A stretch of DNA of 6,175 nt from Clostridia bacterium (GTDB lineage: Bacteria > Bacillota > Clostridia > HGM11327). The position numbers and the translations under genes are program-made. Shown here one piece after another: positions 1-5,788 of this stretch; the first letter of the stretch is position 1, and each line of letters opens with the position of its first letter. Location of the stretch: the NCBI GenBank assembly GCA_017935525.1, contig JAGBHJ010000021.1, forward strand, positions 1 through 6,175, given 5' to 3'. The notes under the pieces are model-generated. The model did not search any database, was not told the DNA's origin, and saw only the letters and a program-made list of their open reading frames with translations.

Positions 1-74
1 AGGCACACTTCACGCACGAAGTGCGCTTCACTTGCGAAGCATACTTCACGTTCCGCTTGCGGAACACTTAGTTC
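1..74. repeat. Tandem hairpin repeat array (partial, at window edge)
   Basis: The hexamer CTTCAC occurs at 8-13, 26-31 and 44-49, exactly 18 bases apart each time. Each copy is followed by a self-complementary insert whose sequence differs from copy to copy. Insert 1 (14-24) is GCAC-GAA-GTGC with a 4-bp stem. Insert 2 (33-41) is TGC-GAA-GCA with a 3-bp stem. Insert 3 (50-65) is GTTCCGC-TT-GCGGAAC with a 7-bp stem. Alternative pairings of CTTC with the next GAAG are also possible in the first two units. A degenerate fourth start, CTTAG, lies at 67-71. There is no convincing reading frame. The array begins at or before the window edge, so its full length and copy number are unknown. It lies just beyond the terminator of the tRNA operon. 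I do not recognise a named family with certainty; it resembles short palindromic intergenic repeats of REP type. Confidence 0.7.
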
Positions 75-114
75 AAAAAACGCACCTTTGTCGGTAGACA
101 AAAGTGCGTTTTTT
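75..114 (-). terminator. Intrinsic terminator of the tRNA operon
   Basis: On the minus strand the core stem ACGCACTTTTGTC pairs with GACAAAGGTGCGT around the tetraloop TACC. The stem extends through a paired A-tract and T-tract to about 18 bp and ends in six T residues (80-75). One pair is a G-U wobble that forms only in the minus-strand RNA, being a C-A mismatch on the plus strand, so the minus direction is favoured. The stem begins two bases after the CCA end of tRNA-Val. The A-tract on the other side means it could also stop transcription arriving from the left. Confidence 0.93.
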
Positions 115-116
115 GT

Positions 117-192
117 TGGTGGGAACAATAGGGCTCGAACCTATGACCCTCTGCTTGTAAGGCAGATGCTCTCCCAGCTGAGCTATACTCCC
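117..192 (-). tRNA. tRNA-Val (anticodon TAC)
   Basis: A complete 76-nt tRNA including an encoded CCA end (119-117). The acceptor stem GGGAGTA pairs with TGTTCCC (two G-U wobbles), the discriminator base is A, and the T-arm carries GGTTCGAGCC. The anticodon stem is TCTGC/GCAGA around the loop CTTACAA, which gives anticodon TAC and reads valine GUN codons, chiefly GUA and GUG. It is the last of three tRNAs in the transcript and lies 6 bases after tRNA-Lys, directly before the terminator. Confidence 0.97.
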
Positions 193-198
193 AAAGTA

Positions 199-274
199 TG
201 GTACACCTTCAGGGACTCGAACCCTGGACACCCTGATTAAGAGTCAGGTGCTCTACCAACTGAGCTAAAGGTGC
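199..274 (-). tRNA. tRNA-Lys (anticodon CTT)
   Basis: A complete 76-nt tRNA with encoded CCA (201-199). The acceptor stem GCACCTT pairs with AAGGTGT, the discriminator is A, the D-arm reads TAGCTCAGTTGGTAGAGCA, and the T-arm carries GGGTTCGAGTCCC. The anticodon stem CCTGA/TCAGG encloses the loop CTCTTAA, so the anticodon is CTT and decodes AAG. This is the narrow-reading lysine tRNA; AAA codons need a TTT isoacceptor encoded elsewhere. It is the middle gene of the operon, only 2 bases after tRNA-Gly. Confidence 0.97.
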
Positions 275-276
275 AT

Positions 277-351
277 TGGAGCGGAAGACGAGATTCGAAC
301 TCGCGATTTCCACCTTGGCAAGGTGGCACTCTACCACTGAGTCACTCCCGC
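277..351 (-). tRNA. tRNA-Gly (anticodon GCC)
   Basis: A complete 75-nt tRNA with encoded CCA (279-277). The acceptor stem GCGGGAG pairs with CTTCCGC (one G-U), and the discriminator is T, as is usual for bacterial tRNA-Gly. The anticodon stem CCACC/GGTGG encloses TTGCCAA, giving anticodon GCC, which decodes GGC and GGU. It is the first gene of the tRNA operon, with a leader of about 28 nt from the predicted start. Confidence 0.97.
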
Positions 352-385
352 ATAAAATTTGTTGTCATCACGCGACGACTGTTAT

Positions 386-414
386 ATTATACACCAAAAG
401 GCATTTTTTGTCAA
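386..414 (-). promoter_or_regulatory. Consensus promoter of the tRNA operon
   Basis: The minus strand carries a perfect TTGACA (-35, 414-409), a 17-base spacer and a perfect TATAAT (-10, 391-386). Transcription should start near 380-379, about 28 nt before tRNA-Gly. The 26 bases upstream of the -35 box (444-419) are blocks of A and T resembling an UP element. An exact consensus with optimal spacing fits a stable-RNA operon. The first leader bases can form GTCGTC-GCGT-GATGAC (379-364), a small 5' hairpin. Confidence 0.95.
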
Positions 415-426
415 TACCTTTTTTAT

Positions 427-475
427 AAAATTTTCAAAAATTTTCGGTGGAGCACCGCCCATGCGATGCCCCACC
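427..475 (-). terminator. Probable terminator of ileS
   Basis: Nine bases after the ileS stop codon the minus-strand RNA can form a 13-bp stem (475-463 with 458-446) closed by the tetraloop ATGG. Two of the pairs are G-U wobbles that exist only in minus-strand RNA; on the plus strand they would be A-C mismatches, so the fold belongs to the ileS transcript. The tail is GAAAATTTTTGAAAATTTT rather than an immediate run of T, so termination may be less efficient than usual and some readthrough into the tRNA operon is possible. Confidence 0.8.
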
Positions 476-484
476 ATGTTATTA

Positions 485-3400
485 TCAGTTCTTGATAACG
501 GCTACCCTTGTGTCGTGTCCGTTGATATCCTCAACAACGGAATTTACTCCGTCAACGGCACATACGATGCTTGTAGCAAGTACCTCTGTCTTGATGTACT
601 CCTCGTACTTCTTGACCATTGCCATAACCTCGTCGTCACCCTCAACGTAAAGAGTGATGGTATCGTTAACGTCAAAGCCCGTCGTCTTTCTTGTGTTCTG
701 CACCTTGCTGAGGAGCTCTCTGAGCAAGCCCTCCTCTATCAGCTCGGGTGTGAGCACTGTGTCAAGCAGAACGATAAAGTTGTTCTCCATGATCATATCA
801 AAGCCTGCCTTAACCGTGTACTGGATCTGGATATCCTCCTCAACTGCCTCAAACTCAACGCCGCCAAGGTCAAACTTGTAGCTGCCGCCGTTTGAAACCG
901 CAGAGATCACCGCAAGAGCATCGCACTTTGCCAGAGCATTGCCAAACGCCTTCATGTTCTTGCCAACCTTTGCGCCAACAACTCTGAAGTTGGGCTTGAG
1001 TGAATAGTTGATGTACTCGGACATATCGCGTACAAAGTCAACAGTCTTAACGTTCAGCTCCTCCATAATAAGAGGCTCCAGACCGGAAAGCATCTCCTCG
1101 TACTTGCCGTCAAGCATTACGTGGGACAAGGGCTGACGTACCTTGAGCTTAACCTTTTCTCTCAATGCTCTGCCCATTGTAACAACAGTCATAACTGTGT
1201 TCATTCTGTTTTCAAGCGCAAGGTCGATAAGGCTCTCGTTTACTGTGGGATAAAGCGTAAGGTGTACGGACTCCTCGCCTGTAAACGTTCTGTAAAGCTC
1301 CTCTGCAAAGAAGGGAGCCATGGGAGCGATAAGCTGTGCAACAGTCTTGAGCACCTCAAACGTGGTGTTGTAAACTGCCTTCTTATCATCATCCAGCTCT
1401 GATGCCCAGAATCTTCTTCTGCAACGTCTGATGTACCAGTTGGAAACGTCCTCCGTTACAAAATTCTGGATCTCTCTTACTGCCTTTGTAAGATCAAATA
1501 CGTCAAGAGACTCTCTTACGTACTTAACAAGGCTGTTCAAGCGAGAAAGCATCCACTTGTCTATTTCGGGACGGTTGTCATACTCAACAAAGAATTCTCT
1601 GGGGTCAAGACCGTCCATATTTGCGTACATAGCAAAGAAGCTGTACACGTTCTTCATCGTCATAAAGAACTTACCCGTTATCTCCTTAAGACCGCCGTGC
1701 TCGTCAAACCTTGTGGGCTGCCATGCGGGAGAAACGTAGTACAAATACCAACGCAGGGAGTCTGCACCGTACTTATCAAACATTTCAAAGGGATCGACCG
1801 TATTGCCCTTGGACTTGGACATCTTCATGCCGTCCTTATCCAGCAACAGATCGTTTACAAGCACTCTCTTGTAAGGTGACTTGCCCATAATAAACGTTGA
1901 TATTGCCATCAATGAGTAGAACCAGCCTCTTGTCTGATCGATACCCTCGCAGATAAAGTCAGCAGGATAAAGCTCATCAAATCTCTCGCTGTTCTCAAAG
2001 GGATAATGGTGCTGTGCAAAGGGCATCATACCGCTGTCGAACCAGCAGTCGATAACGTCCTTAACTCTCGTCATGGGCTTGCCACAGTCGGGACAAGTGA
2101 TGTGTATCTCATCAACGTAGGGTCTGTGAAGCTCAATGCTCTCGTCAATATCCTCTATCGCGCGCTCAACAAGTTCTTTTCTGGAGCCGATAGTTTCGCA
2201 CTTGCCGCACTCACAGCGCCAGATGTTGAGGGGTGTACCCCAATAACGGCTTCTGGAAATAGCCCAGTCGTTAACGTTTTCAAGCCAGTTGCCAAATCTG
2301 CCCTCACCAACGTAGGAGGGATACCACTCAACTGTCTTGTTGTTTGCAACCAGCTGATCCTTCAGCGCTGTCATCTTTATATACCAGCTGGGCTTTGCAT
2401 AGTAGAGCAAGGGTGTGCCGCATCTCCAGCAATGGGGATAATTGTGCGCCATCTTCTCTTTTCTGTAAAGCTTGCCGTTTTCGTACAGCCATTCGATGAT
2501 ATCGGGGTCAGCATCCATTACAAACTTGCCTGCCCAAGGAGTTTCCGTAAACAAGCCGTTTTCCGCAACGGGCTGCAGAATGGGCAGACCGTATCTTACA
2601 CAAGTGCCGTAGTCATCGTCACCAAATGCGCCTGCAGTATGAACGATACCCGTACCATCCTCGGTAGTAACGTAGTCTGCACAGGTCACAAAAAACGCCT
2701 TCTTTGTAGCCTCAACAAAGGGCATCATCTGCTCGTACTCAACGTACTCAAGGTCCTTACCCTTCATCTCCTCGATTATTTCGTACTCGCCGCCCAGCAC
2801 CTTGTCAGCCAATGCCTTGCAAACGTAATAGATAGTGTCGTCCTTCTTTACCTTTGCGTAGATAACCTCGGGGTGTACTGTAAGAGCAGTATTTGACGGC
2901 AATGTCCAGGGTGTTGTTGTCCATACGAGGAAATACTCGTCAGCATCCTTTCTCTTGAACTTAACGAATACTGTCGTTGTCTTTATCTCCTTATAGCCCT
3001 GAGCAACCTCGTGAGAAGCCAAGCCTGTACCGCAACGTGTGCAGTAAGGGAGGATCTTGTGACCCTCGTACATAAGGCCTGCCTTGTTGAACTTATCCAA
3101 AGCCCACCATGCAGACTCAATGTAGTTGTTGTCCAATGTGATGTAGGGGTTTTCAAGATCGATGAGGTAAGCCATGCGCTTTGTCATCTCTCTCCACATA
3201 CCCTCATACTCAAATACGGATTCTCTGCACTTTTCGCAGAATTCCTTTATGCCGTAGTCCTCGATCTCGTTCTTATCGTGAAGACCAAGCTTCTTTTCCA
3301 CCTCGATCTCAACGGGCAAGCCGTGAGTATCCCATCCTGCCTTTCTCTTGACCTGGTAATTCTCCATAGTCTTGTAGCGGCAGATAGCATCCTTCAGTGC

Positions 3401-3586
3401 TCTTGCCATTACGTGATGGATACCCGGTCTGCCGTTTGCCGTAGGCGGGCCCTCAAAAAATACAAAGCTTTCGTGACCCTCTCTGTCGTCAACAGTTCTC
3501 TTTAAAATATTGATCTCATCCCAATATTTTGCGATCTCGGCCTCACTTGCTTTGACGTCATTGGATAAATTCTTAAATTCAGCCAT
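485..3586 (-). CDS. ileS: Isoleucyl-tRNA synthetase, long IleRS2 type with GIHH signature
   Basis: A 1033-residue class I synthetase that charges tRNA-Ile with isoleucine in the cytoplasm. The Rossmann catalytic core carries the EGPPTANGRPGIHH block (residues 45-58), GWDTHGLPVE (84-93) and KMSKS (588-592). The CP1 editing domain, which hydrolyses mischarged Val-tRNA-Ile, shows the Thr-rich WTTTPWTLPSN (222-232) and GTGIVHTAGAFGDDDY (311-326). Cysteine pairs C182/C185 and C386/C389, plus a later cluster (C458, C460, C463, C498, C501), suggest bound zinc. An anticodon-binding helical domain and a C-terminal extension follow residue 640. Length and motifs match the eukaryote-like IleRS2 branch, which is longer than the IleRS1 of about 930-940 residues. 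The signature is GIHH at 55-58 instead of HxGH, a change linked in IleRS2 to extreme mupirocin resistance. The start is supported by AAAGGA (3599-3594) 7 bases upstream. The gene is controlled by the preceding T-box leader and appears intact. Confidence 0.98.
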   Translation of the reverse strand: MAEFKNLSNDVKASEAEIAKYWDEINILKRTVDDREGHESFVFFEGPPTANGRPGIHHVMARALKDAICRYKTMENYQVKRKAGWDTHGLPVEIEVEKKLGLHDKNEIEDYGIKEFCEKCRESVFEYEGMWREMTKRMAYLIDLENPYITLDNNYIESAWWALDKFNKAGLMYEGHKILPYCTRCGTGLASHEVAQGYKEIKTTTVFVKFKRKDADEYFLVWTTTPWTLPSNTALTVHPEVIYAKVKKDDTIYYVCKALADKVLGGEYEIIEEMKGKDLEYVEYEQMMPFVEATKKAFFVTCADYVTTEDGTGIVHTAGAFGDDDYGTCVRYGLPILQPVAENGLFTETPWAGKFVMDADPDIIEWLYENGKLYRKEKMAHNYPHCWRCGTPLLYYAKPSWYIKMTALKDQLVANNKTVEWYPSYVGEGRFGNWLENVNDWAISRSRYWGTPLNIWRCECGKCETIGSRKELVERAIEDIDESIELHRPYVDEIHITCPDCGKPMTRVKDVIDCWFDSGMMPFAQHHYPFENSERFDELYPADFICEGIDQTRGWFYSLMAISTFIMGKSPYKRVLVNDLLLDKDGMKMSKSKGNTVDPFEMFDKYGADSLRWYLYYVSPAWQPTRFDEHGGLKEITGKFFMTMKNVYSFFAMYANMDGLDPREFFVEYDNRPEIDKWMLSRLNSLVKYVRESLDVFDLTKAVREIQNFVTEDVSNWYIRRCRRRFWASELDDDKKAVYNTTFEVLKTVAQLIAPMAPFFAEELYRTFTGEESVHLTLYPTVNESLIDLALENRMNTVMTVVTMGRALREKVKLKVRQPLSHVMLDGKYEEMLSGLEPLIMEELNVKTVDFVRDMSEYINYSLKPNFRVVGAKVGKNMKAFGNALAKCDALAVISAVSNGGSYKFDLGGVEFEAVEEDIQIQYTVKAGFDMIMENNFIVLLDTVLTPELIEEGLLRELLSKVQNTRKTTGFDVNDTITLYVEGDDEVMAMVKKYEEYIKTEVLATSIVCAVDGVNSVVEDINGHDTRVAVIKN

Positions 3587-3593
3587 TTCAATA

Positions 3594-3615
3594 TCCTTTC
3601 GACCCCTTTCGGGGC
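3594..3615 (-). promoter_or_regulatory. GAAA-tetraloop hairpin and ribosome binding site of ileS
   Basis: The minus-strand RNA has CCCC-GAAA-GGGG (3614-3603), extendable by a G-U pair, with a stable GNRA loop. Three bases after GGGG comes the ribosome binding site AAAGGA (3599-3594), 7 bases before the ATG at 3586. The hairpin does not cover the site but stands beside it. It may insulate the site from the upstream leader structures or affect mRNA stability; this role is inferred. Confidence 0.6.
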
Positions 3616-3620
3616 GTTAT

Positions 3621-3659
3621 AATTATAATAATATCCCGTAAACAAATATGCTTACGGGA
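3621..3659 (-). terminator. Leader terminator hairpin of the ileS T-box
   Basis: Downstream of the T-box sequence, TCCCGTAAGC (3659-3650) pairs over 10 bp (one G-U) with GTTTACGGGA (3643-3634) around the loop ATATTT. The tail TATTATTATAATT (3633-3621) is AT-rich but lacks a solid run of T. The position fits the conditional terminator of a transcriptional T-box, which forms when tRNA-Ile is charged. The weak tail makes it less certain than a standard terminator. Confidence 0.72.
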
Positions 3660-3877
3660 CGAACATACAAAATATCCGCGGTACCACCCGGTATTGAGTG
3701 CACAGGCACTCCACCTTGACACAATTAACGCTTGTACACGGAAGGACTTACTTACCGAGGGGTGTTCTGCCCTACTGCTGTGAGGTGATATTCTGCACGG
3801 CAAACGTTAGGGTACTCACACCACCGACCCCTCGCTGAAACTACACCGGGCATACTTGTCCTCGTCATTGCATTTAC
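3621..3877 (-). ncRNA. T-box riboswitch, isoleucine specific
   Basis: This leader senses uncharged tRNA-Ile and controls ileS. Stem I starts with GACGAGGACAAG and closes through GAGG (3863-3860) with CCTC (3785-3782). On its 3' side is GAATATCACC, where the specifier codon ATC (3789-3787) is followed by the usual A and would pair with the GAU anticodon of tRNA-Ile. The linker contains AGTA- and GAAC-type elements expected of stem II. Stem III is GAGTGC-CTGT-GCACTC (3711-3696). The T-box itself, CCGGGTGGTACCGCGG (3691-3676), holds the bulge TGGT (3686-3683), which matches ACCA at the 3' end of a tRNA with discriminator A. A terminator hairpin follows. In known T-boxes uncharged tRNA stabilises the antiterminator and switches the gene on. 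The exact 5' end is inferred from the promoter. Confidence 0.95.
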
Positions 3878-3883
3878 CGTATT

Positions 3884-3912
3884 ATTCTACCATACAATTG
3901 ATAAATTGTCAA
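3884..3912 (-). promoter_or_regulatory. Promoter of the ileS T-box transcript
   Basis: The minus strand shows a perfect TTGACA (-35, 3912-3907), a 17-base spacer and TAGAAT (-10, 3889-3884), one mismatch from consensus. The expected start near 3877 lies just before stem I of the T-box and leaves a leader of about 290 nt. The promoter lies about 24 bases beyond the terminator of the upstream exporter operon, so ileS is an independent unit. Confidence 0.92.
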
Positions 3913-3935
3913 GGGCTTTTTTCGGTTTATTCGGT

Positions 3936-3966
3936 AAAATGACCGTGAAGCACTCCTCCACGGTCA
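3936..3966 (-). terminator. Terminator of the phosphatase/ABC exporter operon
   Basis: Beginning five bases after the permease stop codon, TGACCGTG (3966-3959) pairs perfectly with CACGGTCA (3947-3940). Two further inner pairs are possible, giving a 7-base loop GGAGTGC. TTTT follows at once (3939-3936). The T-run is short, but position and stem support an intrinsic terminator separating this operon from ileS. Confidence 0.82.
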
Positions 3967-3971
3967 CGTCA

Positions 3972-4877
3972 TTATTTTTTAGCACGTCTTCTTGCCGTCA
4001 TGGCGTTGATAACTATCAACAGACCCAACAGGGCAACTATTGCAGCACCCAGCACTATGTACATTGTACCCTGGGATACACTCTCGCCAAAGAAGTACAG
4101 ATTGCAGTCGATGCCGTCACGCATCCAGTCAACCGCCTCAGCAGGCACTCCATCCTCCACCATGTATTCAAAAACGCCGCCCAAGGCATGATTTCTGACC
4201 AAGCCCGTGCCGTAAGTTCCGGGCAAAAGTGATATAACGTTCCTCAATCCCTCGTTAAACTGGGAAATGGGCATATACGCTCCGCACAGAAATCCGTAGC
4301 CTGCGCTTATGATAGTACCCACTGCAGACATCTGTCCGTCGGTCGACAAAAAATGATGTATCACCGACGACAGCGCCGTGCCAAACAGCACCAACAGCAC
4401 CACGTCGCAAAACAATAACGCAACGTCGCTTGCGGAAAGATACCAGCCCGTGCTGTACAGATACAAAAGCCCTGCCCCTGCGGTAATAAGGCACACTATA
4501 AGGGAGGAAAAAGCGGACGATACGTAATAGGACAAAGCCAGTGTTCCTCTTTTTACGGGCGAAACCGTAAGATCCCTCAGCGCTCCTGTCACCTTATCCT
4601 GAATGGAAAGCATATTTGAGCAAAACGACACCGTCACACAGCTGACCGCCAGCAATGACGATATCAGCTGACCGCCAACCAATGCGCTTATGATCTCATC
4701 CTTTAGGACCATTCCCTCCGGAAGTGCCGATAAAAACGTATCCTCATACACCTGGCCCAAAAAGGTTGCGTACAAGAACAAAAGTATCAGCGGAGATATC
4801 ATTGCGGTAATAAACATACCCTTGTCCTTAAAGAAAAGCCTTGTGTTTCTCTTTACCAATGCCCAAAAGCCGGTCAT
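3972..4877 (-). CDS. ABC-2 type exporter, membrane permease
   Basis: A 301-residue integral membrane protein, the transmembrane half of an ABC exporter of the DrrB/ABC-2 type. A short cytoplasmic N-terminus with basic residues leads into the first helix (about 21-40). An external loop with acidic residues follows, then hydrophobic segments near 66-88, 115-140, 150-172, 185-203 and 270-291, which gives six helices. The cytoplasmic segment with RDLTVSPVKR (101-110) and the YMPISQFNEGLRN...LLPGTYG region (201-223) are typical of ABC-2 permeases. The protein ends in a basic tail (ARRRAKK). Its ATG overlaps the TGA of the ATPase gene (ATGA at 4877-4874), and GGAGG (4891-4887) lies 9 bases upstream inside the ATPase gene, so translation is probably coupled and the two subunits made in balance. 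The cargo cannot be read from the sequence; family members export drugs, antibiotics, lipids or polysaccharides. Confidence 0.93.
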   Translation of the reverse strand: MTGFWALVKRNTRLFFKDKGMFITAMISPLILLFLYATFLGQVYEDTFLSALPEGMVLKDEIISALVGGQLISSLLAVSCVTVSFCSNMLSIQDKVTGALRDLTVSPVKRGTLALSYYVSSAFSSLIVCLITAGAGLLYLYSTGWYLSASDVALLFCDVVLLVLFGTALSSVIHHFLSTDGQMSAVGTIISAGYGFLCGAYMPISQFNEGLRNVISLLPGTYGTGLVRNHALGGVFEYMVEDGVPAEAVDWMRDGIDCNLYFFGESVSQGTMYIVLGAAIVALLGLLIVINAMTARRRAKK

Positions 4878-5788
4878 TTGTCCTCGCCTCCAATCAATTC
4901 CTTACCCGTTACTGCAAGAAAGACGTCGTCCATCCTGCCCTTAATTACCTCATAATCACGGAATACCTCAGGGTTTCTTACGATAAGCTCAGTTACCTCC
5001 CCCGTATTGCCGACACTGATCCTGTACGCATCCCTCAGCACCTCGTAAGGCTTTCCAAAGGCTTTGATGTCCTCCTCGCTTACGTTATACACAGTAACAA
5101 AATCCCCCGTGTATCTGTTTTTAAGCTCCAGAGGCGTGCCCTTTGCCACTATCTGACCCTTATCGATTATCACCACGTAGTCAGCATCCGCCGCCTCCTC
5201 CATGTAATGCGTGGTCAAAAGCACGGTCATGTTTTCGTCCCTGCGAAGCGTGGAAATAACGTTCCACAGCATTTTTCTGGTCTGTGGGTCAAGACCAGTT
5301 GTAGGCTCGTCAAGTATCAGAATTTCAGGTGAATGGAGCAATGCTCTTGCAATGTCTATCCTGCGCCTTTGTCCGCCTGAAAGCTTTTTTACCGTTCTTT
5401 TTAAGAGCTCTCCAACACCCAAAAGCTCATCCAGCTGAGCCAGTCTTGCTTCAAACGCCTTTCCCCTTATGCCGTAAAGGGCTGCTCTGCTTTCAAGGTT
5501 TTCCCTTACGGTAAGCGCCATGTCAAGTGCAGAATGCTGGAAAACAACGCCCAGCGTACTCTTTATTTTGTCAAGATGCGTATCAACGTCAATACCGTTT
5601 ATAAACACCTTTCCCTCATCCTTTGCCAGCTGACCGCAGATTATGGATATGGTGGTGGACTTTCCCGCACCATTTACCCCCAAAAACGCAAACAGCTCGC
5701 CCTTTCTGACCTCAAAGCTCAGATCGTTGACAGCCTTTACCTCGCCAAAGCTTTTCTTAAGTCCTTGGATCTCTATTATTCCGTTCAT
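4874..5788 (-). CDS. ABC exporter ATP-binding protein (DrrA/CcmA-like)
   Basis: A 304-residue cytoplasmic ATPase that should drive the permease encoded next to it. It shows Walker A GVNGAGKST (37-45), a Q-loop with Q84 in VVFQH, the ABC signature LSGGQ (136-140), Walker B ILILDE (156-161), the D-loop GLD (165-167) and the switch histidine H194 in TTH. All catalytic residues are present. The region after about residue 225 is the C-terminal extension of DrrA-type ATPases and ends with the typical MDDVFLAVTGKE (286-297). The start ATG lies in an ATGA overlap with the stop of the phosphatase gene (5788-5785), and GAGGTG (5803-5798) is the ribosome binding site, 9 bases upstream. The close match to drug and antibiotic exporter ATPases gives the family, not the substrate. 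Confidence 0.95.
   Translation of the reverse strand: MNGIIEIQGLKKSFGEVKAVNDLSFEVRKGELFAFLGVNGAGKSTTISIICGQLAKDEGKVFINGIDVDTHLDKIKSTLGVVFQHSALDMALTVRENLESRAALYGIRGKAFEARLAQLDELLGVGELLKRTVKKLSGGQRRRIDIARALLHSPEILILDEPTTGLDPQTRKMLWNVISTLRRDENMTVLLTTHYMEEAADADYVVIIDKGQIVAKGTPLELKNRYTGDFVTVYNVSEEDIKAFGKPYEVLRDAYRISVGNTGEVTELIVRNPEVFRDYEVIKGRMDDVFLAVTGKELIGGEDK

Noticed and set aside
1..74. CRISPR array
   Set aside because: The repeated part is only six bases, the period is 18 bases, and the intervening parts are palindromic. These are not CRISPR repeats and spacers.
359..895. A 178-codon plus-strand frame across the tRNA promoter and the ileS 3' end
   Set aside because: It crosses a consensus promoter and a terminator hairpin of the opposite strand and then runs antisense to ileS. 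Its sequence is not protein-like, so it is a shadow frame.
2006..2896. A 296-codon open frame on the plus strand, antisense to ileS
   Set aside because: It lies wholly within the well-supported ileS gene and arises from that gene's codon bias. The protein shows no domain or membrane pattern I recognise, and no clear ribosome binding site or promoter supports it.
3011..3505. A 164-codon plus-strand frame antisense to the ileS 5' half
   Set aside because: It lies over conserved IleRS catalytic motifs, has no start signals, and has no recognisable protein features.
3588..3803. A 71-codon minus-strand frame inside the ileS leader, possible leader peptide
   Set aside because: The region is fully explained by the T-box structures. 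The frame has no ribosome binding site of its own and runs through the T-box and terminator without an isoleucine-rich stretch.
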